Numbered from the stretch's first letter, positions 1-9,873 are shown. The stretch: 64,000 nucleotides of DNA from Zhongshania aliphaticivorans (GCF_001586255.1 NZ_CP014544.1:1-64000), one strand, 5' to 3'. A program made the numbers and translations. The notes: generated from the sequence alone by a model not told the origin.

Positions 1-512
1 GAAAAGTGATTACTCACCCCACCGAAGCGGTGTGGGGGCTGGCCTGTGTGCCTTGGAGTCAGTCTGCTGTGGCGCGGATATTGCAATTAAAACAGCGCGA
101 TCCGGCTAAGGGCATGGTATTGGTTGCTGACCATGTTTCGCGGTTTCAGGGTGTAATCCCGCTGCTGCCAGACGACGTACAAGAAATGTTAATGGCAAGC
201 TGGCCTGGGCCAAATACCTGGGTGGTGCCTGATGGAGGCTGGGCACCCGAGTGGATTCGTGGCAATCACCACAGTGTTGCTATTCGGGTGAGTAATCATC
301 CATTAACGGTGGCGTTGTGTCAGGCAGCTAATACCTGTTTGGTATCTACTTCGGCTAATCCCGCAGGCTTAGAACCTGCCCGCAGCCAAACAGAGGTGCA
401 GCGCTACTTCCGTTCGGCAGTAGATTATTATTTACCCGGCCGCACTGGCGGCCTAGCCCAACCCACCGGTATTCGCGACGCGCTTACTGGGCAGGTTTTA
501 CGTGGTGGCTGA
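1..512 (+). CDS. tsaC: Threonylcarbamoyl-AMP synthase TsaC (YrdC/Sua5 family), 5' truncated
   Basis: TsaC makes threonylcarbamoyl-AMP from threonine, bicarbonate and ATP for the t6A37 modification of ANN-decoding tRNAs. The visible part shows the family signatures: a PTEAVWGL motif at the very start, LKQR, a WPGPNTWV segment, the AIRVSNHP strand and the LVSTSAN motif, ending in IRDALTGQVLRGG as RimN/TsaC proteins do. The full-length protein is about 185-190 residues, so roughly 15-20 N-terminal residues lie before the window; the GTG at position 6 is inside the gene, not its start. It is followed 36 bases later by hemF and then aroE, an order common in Pseudomonas-like genomes. Confidence 0.93.
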   Translation, partial: KVITHPTEAVWGLACVPWSQSAVARILQLKQRDPAKGMVLVADHVSRFQGVIPLLPDDVQEMLMASWPGPNTWVVPDGGWAPEWIRGNHHSVAIRVSNHPLTVALCQAANTCLVSTSANPAGLEPARSQTEVQRYFRSAVDYYLPGRTGGLAQPTGIRDALTGQVLRGG

Positions 513-527
513 GAATATGGCGATTAG

Positions 528-1451
<924 letters not shown>

Positions 1452-1512
1452 TGGTATTTGGCAATGCCACCTAAAAATTCCAAGCCAAAAATAAAAGGCA
1501 GTACCTTGTTTT

Positions 1513-2346
1513 ATGGATAAAATAGATCATTACGCCGTGTATGGAAATCCCGTTAAGCACAGCAAGTCGCCACAGATTCACGCGGCCTTTGCTGAGCAAA
1601 CCGGCCAGCAATTGCATTACCGCGCCCACAAAGTTGAGCTGGGACGATTTGCTGAAGTCGCCACCCAGTTTTTTGAGCACGGCGGCAAGGGCTTAAATAT
1701 TACCGTACCCTTTAAGCTCGACGCCTTTGAATTTGCCGATCAGCTCAGCGGCCGCGCGCGTCGCGCGGGTGCGGTGAACACCCTTGCGATCCAAGAAGAC
1801 GGCACCATCTATGGCGACAATACCGACGGTGTTGGCTTGGTGCGGGATATTCACGACAATTTAGGCTGGGACATGCAAGGCCGCCGAATTTTGGTGTTGG
1901 GCGCGGGCGGCGCGGTGCGAGGCATTTTGGGCCCGCTATTAAAGCAGGGGCCAAGCCATGTCTTAATCGCGAATCGAACCGAAGAAAAAGCGCAAAAATT
2001 GGCGCAACAGTTTGAAAAATTAGGCAAAATTGCCGGTGGTAGCTATGCCGGACTGGCCAGTGCCCAGTTTGATTTAATCATTAATGGTACCAGCGCGAGT
2101 ATGAGCGGTGACCTACCGCCCCTGCCCTCCCATATTCTCAGCAACGATGGCTGCGCCTACGACATGATGTACGGCGCCGCACCAACACCCTTTATGCGCT
2201 GGGCTGCAGGTGAAACGGCGTGGGCGGTGTCCGATGGTCTGGGTATGTTGGTTGAGCAGGCCGCCGAGTCATTTTGTATTTGGCGCGGCGTGCGGCCCGA
2301 CACCAAACCGGTTATTGAGTTAATTCGTCAATCCCTGTCGGCGTAA
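1513..2346 (+). CDS. aroE: Shikimate dehydrogenase
   Basis: AroE reduces 3-dehydroshikimate to shikimate with NADPH in the aromatic amino acid pathway. The 277-residue product has the substrate-site SKSP motif (residues 17-20), NITVPFK with the catalytic Lys near 68, NTDG with the catalytic Asp near 105, and the GAGGA nucleotide-binding loop at 130-134. The C-terminal DGLGMLVEQAAESF segment is typical of AroE rather than of YdiB-type quinate dehydrogenases. It starts 61 bases after hemF. Confidence 0.97.
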   Translation: MDKIDHYAVYGNPVKHSKSPQIHAAFAEQTGQQLHYRAHKVELGRFAEVATQFFEHGGKGLNITVPFKLDAFEFADQLSGRARRAGAVNTLAIQEDGTIYGDNTDGVGLVRDIHDNLGWDMQGRRILVLGAGGAVRGILGPLLKQGPSHVLIANRTEEKAQKLAQQFEKLGKIAGGSYAGLASAQFDLIINGTSASMSGDLPPLPSHILSNDGCAYDMMYGAAPTPFMRWAAGETAWAVSDGLGMLVEQAAESFCIWRGVRPDTKPVIELIRQSLSA

Positions 2347-2380
2347 GCACGACAACGAAGTAAATTCTGGAAATCGTTTT

Positions 2381-3349
2381 ATGTTAGTTACTGTAGTTGC
2401 CTTGATTATTGGGCTGGTTTTGTTGGTTTGGAGTGCAGACCGCTTTGTTATTGGTGCCTCCGCAACCGCCAATATTCTTGGCATATCACCGTTGGTTATC
2501 GGTATTTTGGTGGTGGGTATTGGCACCTCAGCACCAGAAATGTTGGTGTCGGCCATCGCCTCGAGCGACGGTCAGGCTGGTTTGGCGGTGGGTAATGCAC
2601 TGGGCTCCAACATCACCAATATCGCTCTGATATTGGGCCTCACCGCCCTGCTTATCCCCTTAAACGTCCAGTCAAAACTGATTAGCAGAGAAATTCCCCT
2701 GCTCATCATTGTTATGCTGGTGGGCTATTTTCTAATGCGCGACGGTGACCTTGGCGTCATGGACGGCAGCATCTTACTGCTTGGCTTTGGGGCGGTGATT
2801 GTGCGCCAGCTGTGGGAAGCAAAACACAGCAGTGGCGACAGTATTGAAGCGGAATTTGAGGCAGAAATACCCAAAGACATGGGTATCAAAGCGGCGCTGG
2901 GTTGGTTATTACTCGGGCTCATACTGTTGATTGGTTCTGCGCGCTTATTGGTGTGGTCGGCGGTGGATATCGCTCATTTCTTTGGTCTGAGCGACTTAAT
3001 TATTGGTCTGACCGTGGTGGCCATCGGCACCAGCTTGCCCGAGTTGGCTGCCTCCGTGGCGGCAGCGCGCAAAAACGAGCACGATATTGCCATTGGCAAT
3101 GTGGTTGGCTCCAACCTATTCAACCTCCTTGGGGTAATGGCGATTCCCGGTGTTTTGGCGCCTGGGCCAATAGACGCGGCCGTTATGAGCCGCGACTATC
3201 CAGTAATGCTATTGCTAACGGGGATCTTCTTTTTAGTGGCCCGGGGGCCGAGCAAGGCGCGCCGCATATCGCGCCTCGAAGGCGGTGGTCTGCTGTGTAT
3301 CTACGTTGCCTATATTGCCTACTTGGCTTACGACGCAGGGGTGTTCTAA
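2381..3349 (+). CDS. Calcium/sodium antiporter (CaCA family, YrbG-like)
   Basis: This is an inner-membrane cation exchanger of the Ca2+:cation antiporter family. The 322-residue protein is almost entirely hydrophobic and contains the two inverted alpha repeats that define the family: GIGTSAPEMLVS with GNALGSNITNIALILG in the N-terminal half, and AIGTSLPELAASVAAA with GNVVGSNLFNLLG in the C-terminal half. The acidic residues of the two repeats bind the ion. A hydrophilic loop (around residues 145-165) separates the halves. It starts 34 bases after aroE and may be read from the same transcript. The exact ion specificity cannot be told from sequence. Confidence 0.92.
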   Translation: MLVTVVALIIGLVLLVWSADRFVIGASATANILGISPLVIGILVVGIGTSAPEMLVSAIASSDGQAGLAVGNALGSNITNIALILGLTALLIPLNVQSKLISREIPLLIIVMLVGYFLMRDGDLGVMDGSILLLGFGAVIVRQLWEAKHSSGDSIEAEFEAEIPKDMGIKAALGWLLLGLILLIGSARLLVWSAVDIAHFFGLSDLIIGLTVVAIGTSLPELAASVAAARKNEHDIAIGNVVGSNLFNLLGVMAIPGVLAPGPIDAAVMSRDYPVMLLLTGIFFLVARGPSKARRISRLEGGGLLCIYVAYIAYLAYDAGVF

Positions 3350-3373
3350 CACCTCTTGTTCTAACACCTATTG
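3344..3373 (+). repeat. Tandem 15-bp duplication over a stop codon
   Basis: The unit TTCTAACACCTCTTG (3344-3358) is followed directly by TTCTAACACCTATTG (3359-3373), differing at one base, and a further TTC follows. The first copy contains the last codon and TAA stop of the antiporter gene. This looks like a recent slippage duplication that left the reading frame unaffected. Confidence 0.8.
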
Positions 3374-3397
3374 TTCAGACTAGAATTTGTCGCTCTA

Positions 3398-3961
3398 TCA
3401 TTTAGGTCGAGATAGCTCAGCAATGTGACGGTCTTTGAGCTTGGCGTAATTGCTGGCGCTATAACTAAAATAATTGAGTTCGCCCTCGCTAAGTTCGCGC
3501 ACAGCCTTGGCGGGGCTGCCCACATAGAGCCAGCCGCTGGCTAAGCGTTTACCCGGTGGCACTAAAGAATTGGCGCCCAGTACCACATTGTCTTCAATTA
3601 CCGCGCCATCCATCACAATACTGCCCATGCCGATCAATACCCGGTTGCCAATCGTACAGCCGTGCAAGGTCACGCTGTGGGCAACAGTCACTTCGTCGCC
3701 AATCGTCAGCGGGTAACCCTCGGGGTTATAGGGGCCAGCGTGGGTAATATGCAAAATACTGTTGTCTTGAATACTACTGCGGGCGCCAATGCGGATGCGG
3801 TGCATGTCGCCGCGCACCGTGGTATTGGGCCAAATTGAGCTGTCGGCGCCAATTTCAACATCACCGATCACCACTGCACTGGGGTCGACGAATACCTTGT
3901 TACCAAGTTTAGGCGTGTGCTCTTCAAAGCGGCGCAGGTAATTTTCGGCCTTGTAAATCAT
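3398..3961 (-). CDS. Gamma-carbonic-anhydrase-like hexapeptide protein (YrdA family)
   Basis: The product is a left-handed beta-helix protein of 187 residues, the usual YrdA/gamma-CA length. The sequence shows many hexapeptide repeats and the three metal-binding His positions of the family: His71 in SILHITH, His95 in VAHSVT and His100 in LHGCT. Family members bind zinc; carbonic anhydrase activity has been shown for only some of them. I chose the ATG at 3961 because a GGAG lies 8 bases upstream; a TTG one codon earlier is also possible. It converges on the antiporter and diverges from prlC. Confidence 0.9.
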   Translation of the reverse strand: MIYKAENYLRRFEEHTPKLGNKVFVDPSAVVIGDVEIGADSSIWPNTTVRGDMHRIRIGARSSIQDNSILHITHAGPYNPEGYPLTIGDEVTVAHSVTLHGCTIGNRVLIGMGSIVMDGAVIEDNVVLGANSLVPPGKRLASGWLYVGSPAKAVRELSEGELNYFSYSASNYAKLKDRHIAELSRPK

Positions 3962-4074
3962 CAAATGGTCTCCATCTATTATTTAAGCTAACACCGCTAA
4001 TACAAGCGCTAAGCGGCCGGTTGATTTGTTACACTGGTTGTATTCACTACCATTATTACAGGGTTTCAGTTGTT

Positions 4075-6108
4075 ATGACTGCCAATAGTTTACCGTTGTT
4101 CTCCAGTCTCGACCCCCAGCAATTAGCCGCCGAGTGCGAGCAGCTATTAAATACCTCGCGCCAAGCGGTGGCAGCGGTGGTCGCTTGCGAGGCAGCGCCT
4201 AACTGGCAGAACTTAATGGCGCCGCTAGAAGAGGTAGACGACAAAATTGGCCGTTTTTGGGCACCGCTTAGTCACTGCCACAGCGTGCTCAGTGGCGACG
4301 CCTGGCGCAGTGCTTACAGTGCCTGCCTGCCGTTACTCACCGCGTATAATAGCGAAATGGGTCAGAACCGGCCCTTATTTGAGCGGGTTAAAGCCTTGGC
4401 AGAAAGCACCGAGTTTGCCAGCTTGAGCGGCCCCCGTCAGCAGGCAATTCGCCATATGCTCCGCGACTTCACCCTGTCGGGAGTAGCGCTAGAGGGCGAC
4501 GCCGCCGCGCGCTTTTCGGCCATTGCCCAGCGCCTCAGCGAACTGTCTACGGCGTTTTCAAACAACGTGCTCGATGCCACCGACGGCTGGGAAAAACTGA
4601 TTGAATCCGCCGACGACTTAGCTGGGGTGCCGACCACGGTGTTGGATAATCTGCGCGAAGCGGCTACCGCAAAAGGTCTTAGCGGTTACCGCCTGAGCCT
4701 AGATATCCCTAGCTACTTGCCCATTATGCAATACGCCGACAATCGCGAGTTGCGGGCAGAGTTGTACCAAGCTTATGTTACTCGCGCCTCGGCACTTGGC
4801 CCCCACGCGGGTAAATGGGACAACGGCCCGTTGATGCTAGAAACTTTACAATTGCGTCAAGAGCAGGCAAAACTGCTGGGCTTTGAAAATTACGCGGCGT
4901 ATTCACTGGCCAGTAAAATGGCGGAGTCCAATAGCCAGGTAATCGCATTTTTAGAGGAGCTGGCGCTTGCCAGCAAGCCTATGGCCGAGCGCGAATACGC
5001 AGAGTTAAAAGCCTTTGCTGCGAGTCGTGGCGTTGAAGATATGCAAGCCTGGGATGTGCCGTATTTTAGCGAAAAATTAAAAGAAGTCTCGTTTGCGATC
5101 TCCCAAGAAGAGTTGCGGCCTTACTTCCCCGCCGAAAAAGTCATCAGCGGCCTATTCAACATCACCGGTCAGTTATTTGATATCGACATCGCGGCGGTTG
5201 ACGGTGTAGACCTGTGGCACAAGGATGCGCAGTGCTATCGCATCTCTCGGGGTGGCGAGGTTCTGGCGCACTTCTATTTAGATCTCTACGCTCGCAACAA
5301 TAAGCGCGGCGGCGCTTGGATGGCTAACGCGCGGGGTCGTCGCAGCCTAGACGATGGCACGGTGCAGCAGCCAGTCGCGTTTTTGGTGTGTAATTTTTCA
5401 CCGCCAACCAGCGAGCGTCCGTCACTGCTGACCCACAACGAAGTGACCACCCTCTTTCACGAGTTTGGTCATGGTCTGCATCATATGCTGACCCAAATAG
5501 ATTGCCTAAGTGTGTCGGGTATTAGTGGTGTGGCTTGGGACGCGGTAGAACTGCCTAGCCAGTTCCTAGAGAACTGGTGCTGGGAGAAATCGGTCATTCC
5601 CGATATCTCTGCTCACTACCAAAGTGGCGAGGCGCTCCCAGTCGATATGCTTGATAAGCTGCTCGCGGCTAAAAACTTTCAGTCAGGTATGCAGATGCTT
5701 AGGCAGATTGAATTTTCGCTCTTTGATTTTAGCTTGCATATGCAGTCCGAAATCCACGCCGAGGCGGAAGTGGATGCTGTACTCAATGGTATTCGCAAGC
5801 AGGTCGCTGTGACCCAGCCGCCAGAATTCAACCGCTTCCAGAACAGTTTTTCGCACATTTTTGCGGGCGGCTACGCGGCGGGCTACTACAGCTATAAATG
5901 GGCAGAAGTATTGTCTGCCGACGCGTTCTCGCTGTTCGAAGAGCAAGGCGTAATGAATCGGGAGGTTGGCGAAAAATTCCGCCGAGAAATACTAGAGCGC
6001 GGTGGCTCCGAAGAGGCCGCAGTATTGTTTAAAAACTTCCGGGGTCGCGCGCCAGCCAATGACGCACTCTTGCGTCACGCCGGTATTAGCACCGGTAAAG
6101 GAGCGTAA
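4075..6108 (+). CDS. prlC: Oligopeptidase A (M3 family zinc metallopeptidase)
   Basis: PrlC/OpdA is a cytosolic zinc oligopeptidase that degrades short peptides, including cleaved signal peptides. The 677-residue protein aligns along its whole length with my memory of the E. coli enzyme (about 680 residues). It has the HEFGH zinc motif at 462-466, the downstream Glu ligand region in WDAVELPSQFLENW, and the family-typical SHIFAGGYAAGYYSYKWAEVL near the C terminus. The open frame extends upstream to a TTG at 4021, but the ATG at 4075 gives the family N terminus (TANSLPLFSSLDP), so I chose it. yheV follows after 4 bases, as in other gammaproteobacteria. Confidence 0.96.
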   Translation: MTANSLPLFSSLDPQQLAAECEQLLNTSRQAVAAVVACEAAPNWQNLMAPLEEVDDKIGRFWAPLSHCHSVLSGDAWRSAYSACLPLLTAYNSEMGQNRPLFERVKALAESTEFASLSGPRQQAIRHMLRDFTLSGVALEGDAAARFSAIAQRLSELSTAFSNNVLDATDGWEKLIESADDLAGVPTTVLDNLREAATAKGLSGYRLSLDIPSYLPIMQYADNRELRAELYQAYVTRASALGPHAGKWDNGPLMLETLQLRQEQAKLLGFENYAAYSLASKMAESNSQVIAFLEELALASKPMAEREYAELKAFAASRGVEDMQAWDVPYFSEKLKEVSFAISQEELRPYFPAEKVISGLFNITGQLFDIDIAAVDGVDLWHKDAQCYRISRGGEVLAHFYLDLYARNNKRGGAWMANARGRRSLDDGTVQQPVAFLVCNFSPPTSERPSLLTHNEVTTLFHEFGHGLHHMLTQIDCLSVSGISGVAWDAVELPSQFLENWCWEKSVIPDISAHYQSGEALPVDMLDKLLAAKNFQSGMQMLRQIEFSLFDFSLHMQSEIHAEAEVDAVLNGIRKQVAVTQPPEFNRFQNSFSHIFAGGYAAGYYSYKWAEVLSADAFSLFEEQGVMNREVGEKFRREILERGGSEEAAVLFKNFRGRAPANDALLRHAGISTGKGA

Positions 6109-6112
6109 TTTC

Positions 6113-6400
6113 ATGGCTACTGTATTTAATCAGCGTCGCTTTATTGCCGGTGCAGTCTGCCCCAAATGCGCAGAAATGGATAAGACCGTAATGTACCGCG
6201 TATCCGATCTCGAACAAATTCGCGAGTGTGTGCGTTGCGGATTTAAAGAATCGATTCGCGACGACACCGGTAAAATAGAAGAGCCGCCAACCCGTGTGAA
6301 TAGCCCGCGCCTTGGTGAACAGGCGCTGGCCCACGAAGATGAAATCCACGTGGTTTCGTTAATTGACCCCCGCGACGGTAAAGGCCGCAAAGATCATTAA
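6113..6400 (+). CDS. yheV: YheV family putative zinc-ribbon protein
   Basis: A 95-residue cytoplasmic protein of unknown function with two CxxC pairs, CPKC near residue 17 and CVRC near 41, which should form a small zinc ribbon. The RRFIAGAVCPKC N terminus is typical of the YheV family. The start at 6113 is supported by a GGAG just upstream that overlaps the prlC stop region, and by the conserved prlC-yheV pairing. The open frame extends further upstream inside prlC, but that part is not homologous to anything I recognise. Confidence 0.92.
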   Translation: MATVFNQRRFIAGAVCPKCAEMDKTVMYRVSDLEQIRECVRCGFKESIRDDTGKIEEPPTRVNSPRLGEQALAHEDEIHVVSLIDPRDGKGRKDH

Positions 6401-6513
6401 AAGAATGTTGTCGCGCTGTGAGTAGCGGATAAACGGTAAAAGTTACACCTTGGGGAACGCATTTCCCTGTAACGGGCCTATACTTGCAGTAATTAATTTA
6501 TGGAGGAATAGAA

Positions 6514-6894
6514 ATGCTGGAGTTGTTACCCCTTCCCTTCGCCCATGTTGTGGGCGTCAGGGTATCCGGCAAGGTTAATCACACCGATATCGAAACCATC
6601 TTAGCCGAGGTCGAGCGCAAGCTCGTCAGCGAAGAATATTTAGGTGTACTCATCGAACTTGAACATTTCGACGGCTTCACAATACGAGGCCTGTTTAAAG
6701 AATTTAAATTTTTAAGCAAGTATATAAATCGCCTTACCCGCACCGCCATTGTTGGCGAACCGCGCTGGTTTAATCGTGGTACCGAGCTAGTAAAGCGGGT
6801 ATATCCAAATATCGAGATTGAACATTTCATTCCGCTGCAAAAAGACGAAGCCCTGCTCTGGGTGAGCGAGCGCGACGCGGGTACGTTCGGCTAA
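6514..6894 (+). CDS. SpoIIAA-like (STAS-fold) protein
   Basis: A 126-residue cytoplasmic protein resembling the SpoIIAA-like family (once DUF3478). The N-terminal LPLPFAHVVGVRVSGKVNHTDIETI stretch and the later LTRTAIVGEPRWFNRGTELVKRVYPNIEIEHF stretch are typical of this family, which has a lipid-binding SpoIIAA/CRAL-TRIO-like fold and mostly unknown roles. A TGGAGGAAT ribosome site precedes the ATG. The gene stands alone; the next gene is convergent. Confidence 0.82.
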   Translation: MLELLPLPFAHVVGVRVSGKVNHTDIETILAEVERKLVSEEYLGVLIELEHFDGFTIRGLFKEFKFLSKYINRLTRTAIVGEPRWFNRGTELVKRVYPNIEIEHFIPLQKDEALLWVSERDAGTFG

Positions 6895-6905
6895 GCGCGC
6901 GGTCT

Positions 6906-6960
6906 GTATTTAAATACCGCAAACATGGCAGCGCTGGACCAATAAGCATGCTCGCTTATT
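6906..6960. terminator. Hairpins between convergent genes
   Basis: A 12-bp perfect palindrome, GTATTTAAATAC, lies at 6906-6917. A 7-bp inverted repeat (AATAAGC at 6941-6947, GCTTATT at 6954-6960) overlaps the stop codon of the minus-strand rhodanese gene. Neither has a long T tract, so a bidirectional transcription stop is plausible but not certain. Confidence 0.4.
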
Positions 6961-7285
6961 GCAGGCCGCGCTGCTTGCGCGCATCGCTAATGCCACCTGC
7001 ATTACTAATATTGTTATAGCCAGCTTGCTCTAGCGCAGACATGGCTTTTCCCGCCCGCCCACCGCTAAGGCAATACAATTTAATTTCCGTGCTTTTATCG
7101 GGGAAGCGTTTACTCACCTCTTGAACAATCTCGGTATGCGAAATGCGTACGTCGCCATCAATACTGTCTAAGCGATGCTCAAATTCGCTACGTACATCAA
7201 TCCAAGTTGGGTCGGCGTGAGTCATCGCGCTGGACAAAATTGTGATTAGTAAGAGGAAGGTTTTAATCAATGTTTTCCAGCTCAT
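6956..7285 (-). CDS. Periplasmic rhodanese-like protein (PspE-like)
   Basis: A 109-residue single-domain rhodanese with a cleavable signal peptide (hydrophobic core in residues 5-23, AxA-type site before DPTWIDVRS). It contains the WIDVRS opening motif and the active-site loop CLSGGRAGKA with the catalytic Cys near residue 72, so sulfur transfer from thiosulfate-type donors to an acceptor is possible. The size and location resemble E. coli PspE. No partner gene is adjacent. Confidence 0.85.
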   Translation of the reverse strand: MSWKTLIKTFLLLITILSSAMTHADPTWIDVRSEFEHRLDSIDGDVRISHTEIVQEVSKRFPDKSTEIKLYCLSGGRAGKAMSALEQAGYNNISNAGGISDARKQRGLQ

Positions 7286-7580
7286 GGTTATCTTCTTAAA
7301 GAAATTTTATACATACATTGAAGTGAAGGGTAAAACGTAAACCTGCGAATGTTTTACTCCGAAAACCTCATGCTCTAATTCTCATTGCTTTGACATAAAT
7401 GTTTGAGTCTCTTTTGTCCATAACAGTCGGCGCTGACGGATAAGCAAGCATATTTTAAAAAGAGTATTTGGGGAGCAAGATCAAGGTAGAAAATGATTTT
7501 CCCGTGGACTAAGCCCCACCACCATAGAGGTGTTGGGGCGCCGTTAAATCTGCGAATTAATATGGAGTGCTAAGTACTAT
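7286..7580. other. Intergenic region with one hairpin
   Basis: No gene is visible here. An imperfect inverted repeat lies at 7513-7539 (GCCCCA.CACC pairing with GGTG.TGGGGC, one mismatch), just downstream of the minus-strand saccharopine dehydrogenase-like gene. It lacks a T tract on either strand. A TTGACA sequence near 7390 has no convincing -10 partner. Confidence 0.4.
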
Positions 7581-8798
7581 TTACTCAATAACACTAAAGC
7601 TCAGACCTGAGTAGGCTTTTAGGCGTTCTATTAGCGTGTTGCCAAAGCAGCTGGCGGGGGTTAGTAGGCCGCCGCCGACCTCATTTTTATCAATGTCGCG
7701 GGCGAGGCAAATACTGGCTTGGCCAAGCATTTTGGCAGTAGAGCCATAGCCGGGGTCGCGGTCGCCAGTGACTTTGCATAATAGGGTTTTGCCCTTGGCG
7801 GTGCTGCCGTAAAACCGGAGGTCGTAATAGCCGTTTTTCTGATCTTCTGGGCTAGGACCTTCACCTGGCGACGGCAGTAAGCGTTCTAAAACCCAGCGGC
7901 CGGGTTTGAGGCTGGCGGTGACCATAAAGCCAGCGAGACCGCCACCCATGGCGGTGGCGCGAAGTCGACCCCCTAAGCCCTCACCGACCTGCATCGCTTC
8001 GTCATACAGGAAGGGTTTAGCATAGGCCGGTTTCAGTAAGAAGTTGGAGCGCTGAACAACGCGGGTATTTATTGCCGCCATAATAAACGGGATGGTCCAG
8101 CTGTTTGATAGCGAGTCAAACTGGGCGAGGCCTGGGTTAATTTGGCGGGCTTTGTCGGTTTCGCCGGGGCATAGCGAATAGGGGTCGGCCATTTCTTTGC
8201 GCAGTGCAGGGTTGCCAGCGGCTTCTTTCATCACATTGATAAGACTGGCAAAGGTGCCGCCAGACAAGCCGCCTTTGGCTGCTTTAACTCGCATTTGAAT
8301 TTTATTGCAGTTTTCGCCGAATAATTCTTGGCTTTGTTGTTGGGTATAGAACACGCCGAGATCAGAGGGAATAGAGTCAAAACCGCAGCAGTTAACGATG
8401 CGTGCGCCTGAGGCTTTGGCGACACTGTCATAGCGGTCTACCATTTGGCGAATCCACTGTACTTCGCCGGTGAGGTCACAGTAGTCGGTGCCCGTTTCGG
8501 CGCAGACTTTAACAAGGGTTTCGCCGTACAAGGCGTAAGGGCCTACGGTTGTGGTAACCACCCGGGTTTGGCTGCACAGCTTGCGCAAAGCGGTTTCGTC
8601 ATTGGCTTCAGCAATAATGATATCGAGATCGGCTTTGCCAATTTTGGCTTTGACCGCTTCCAGCTTGCTGGCGGAGCGCCCAGCGATGGCCCATCGCAGG
8701 GCGGGTTCTTCCTTACAGCCAGCAAGATAGTTGCACAGTATTTCGCCAACAAAGCTACTGGCGCCAAAAACCACGATATCGTACTTATATTCAGCCAT
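7581..8798 (-). CDS. Saccharopine dehydrogenase-like NAD(P)-binding protein (trans-acting enoyl reductase type)
   Basis: A 405-residue oxidoreductase with an N-terminal Rossmann domain: the first residues read DIVVFGASSFVGEILCNYL, the GxSSFxG variant typical of the saccharopine dehydrogenase NADP-binding family that includes mycobacterial trans-acting enoyl reductases. The signature CGFDSIPSDLGV is also present (near residue 135), as is GGLSGGTFAS. The substrate is unknown; homologues in marine bacteria are usually annotated only as saccharopine dehydrogenase family. It is not a lysine-pathway saccharopine dehydrogenase. Confidence 0.85.
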   Translation of the reverse strand: MAEYKYDIVVFGASSFVGEILCNYLAGCKEEPALRWAIAGRSASKLEAVKAKIGKADLDIIIAEANDETALRKLCSQTRVVTTTVGPYALYGETLVKVCAETGTDYCDLTGEVQWIRQMVDRYDSVAKASGARIVNCCGFDSIPSDLGVFYTQQQSQELFGENCNKIQMRVKAAKGGLSGGTFASLINVMKEAAGNPALRKEMADPYSLCPGETDKARQINPGLAQFDSLSNSWTIPFIMAAINTRVVQRSNFLLKPAYAKPFLYDEAMQVGEGLGGRLRATAMGGGLAGFMVTASLKPGRWVLERLLPSPGEGPSPEDQKNGYYDLRFYGSTAKGKTLLCKVTGDRDPGYGSTAKMLGQASICLARDIDKNEVGGGLLTPASCFGNTLIERLKAYSGLSFSVIE

Positions 8799-8909
8799 GT
8801 TCTTTTCCCAAGGGTGTTATTTGAAGGCGGGTTGCGAGCCTTGAGCTTAACACCATTTGTTCACTGTCAACATTGCTTATTAGAATGCTCACTATAAGTG
8901 GTGGTAATA

Positions 8910-9077
8910 CTATTTGTAGTGCGGGGTATTGGTTTTGCACTGGGCGCGGTCGTGGTCGTCTAGTACTTTTTCGCATTCTTGCAGGCGCCACTCTCGAGAT
9001 TGATCGTAGTTCGAGGTGCCGCAGGCGCTGAGAGTTATAAAGAACGTGAGCGCTAGTAGAGGGGAAAACAATCGCAT
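8910..9077 (-). CDS. Small lipoprotein, 55 residues
   Basis: A short reading frame on the minus strand encodes MRLFSPLLALTFFITLSACG followed by a charged 35-residue tail. The first 19 residues form a classic lipoprotein signal with the lipobox LSAC, so Cys19 should be lipidated. The mature part is hydrophilic and has two more Cys residues (near 35 and 47), which could form a disulfide in the periplasm. I do not recognise the family. It lies between the ZIP transporter and the saccharopine-dehydrogenase-like gene on the same strand. Confidence 0.72.
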   Translation of the reverse strand: MRLFSPLLALTFFITLSACGTSNYDQSREWRLQECEKVLDDHDRAQCKTNTPHYK

Positions 9078-9156
9078 AAATTGACTCGTTAATGTGGCTG
9101 GTGATGGGGCGTTTCGACCGATTTGCTAGGCCAAGTGCCCACTCGGTATCGAAAAT

Positions 9157-9870
9157 TTAATGACTAAGCATACTGCCTAACATGGCCAAAGCGAAGCCAA
9201 CGACGGCGGCCAGCGGTGGTCCGCGATGTTTGCGCAAGGGCACCTGCGGGGCAATGTCTTGGAAAATCAGATACAAAATGCCGCCACTGGCAATAAGCAG
9301 AATCGCGCCGAGTATTTCGGGCTGCTCGCCGAGAAAATAATAGCCGCTCAAGCCGAAAATTGGGCCCAGCGGCACGAGGGCTACCATGACTAACAGTACT
9401 TTTTTGGCGGGATATTTAGCGTCGCACAGTTCTTGGTAGGCGTTAAAGCCCTCGGGCAAATTTTGTAAACCAATCAGCACGGCCAGTAGTAAGCTACTGT
9501 CTGCTCCTGCGGCGGCGAGGCCACCGAGGGCGAGGGATTCGGGAATGAAATCGAGTAACATGCCGGTAAATTGGGGCGCGCTGTGACGGTGAATATCTAG
9601 GTAACGCTCTAAGCTATAGAACAGCAGGCCCCCGCCGAGTAGCAAAAGCGTCGCCCAAGGTGCATACCCTAAGTGGTGCAGGGCTTCGGGAACCAGCACC
9701 ATGGCAACTGCGCCGAGAAGTATGCCGGCGCCGAGGGCAATGACGGCGTGGCGGAATTCACGCGCAAGCCACTGTTGATGAACGTGGGTGTGGCGGGCGA
9801 TATAGCCCCCTAGTGGAATACAGGCGCCAGCGCCAGCGGTGAACACTATGATTTCGCTGATACCCTGCAT
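9157..9870 (-). CDS. ZIP family metal transporter
   Basis: A 237-residue inner-membrane protein with about eight hydrophobic segments, consistent with a ZIP (zinc/iron permease) transporter. The helix carrying HAVIALGAGILLGAVAMVLVPEAL and the later LLDFIPESLALGG and IGLQNLPEGFNAYQE segments match the metal-binding helices 4 and 5 of ZIP proteins (HxxPE/NxPEG type). It probably imports zinc or another divalent metal, but ZIP substrates vary. No Zur-like site was seen in front of it. Confidence 0.85.
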   Translation of the reverse strand: MQGISEIIVFTAGAGACIPLGGYIARHTHVHQQWLAREFRHAVIALGAGILLGAVAMVLVPEALHHLGYAPWATLLLLGGGLLFYSLERYLDIHRHSAPQFTGMLLDFIPESLALGGLAAAGADSSLLLAVLIGLQNLPEGFNAYQELCDAKYPAKKVLLVMVALVPLGPIFGLSGYYFLGEQPEILGAILLIASGGILYLIFQDIAPQVPLRKHRGPPLAAVVGFALAMLGSMLSH

Positions 9871-9873
9871 TAG

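Noticed and set aside
4021-4074. TTG-start extension of prlC by 18 codons
   Set aside because: The extra N terminus is unlike the family and lies in the divergent promoter region; the ATG at 4075 fits the family start.
8445-8897. 150-codon plus-strand frame opposite the saccharopine dehydrogenase-like gene
   Set aside because: The minus strand has the Rossmann motif and CGFDSIPSDLGV signature; this frame is a shadow.
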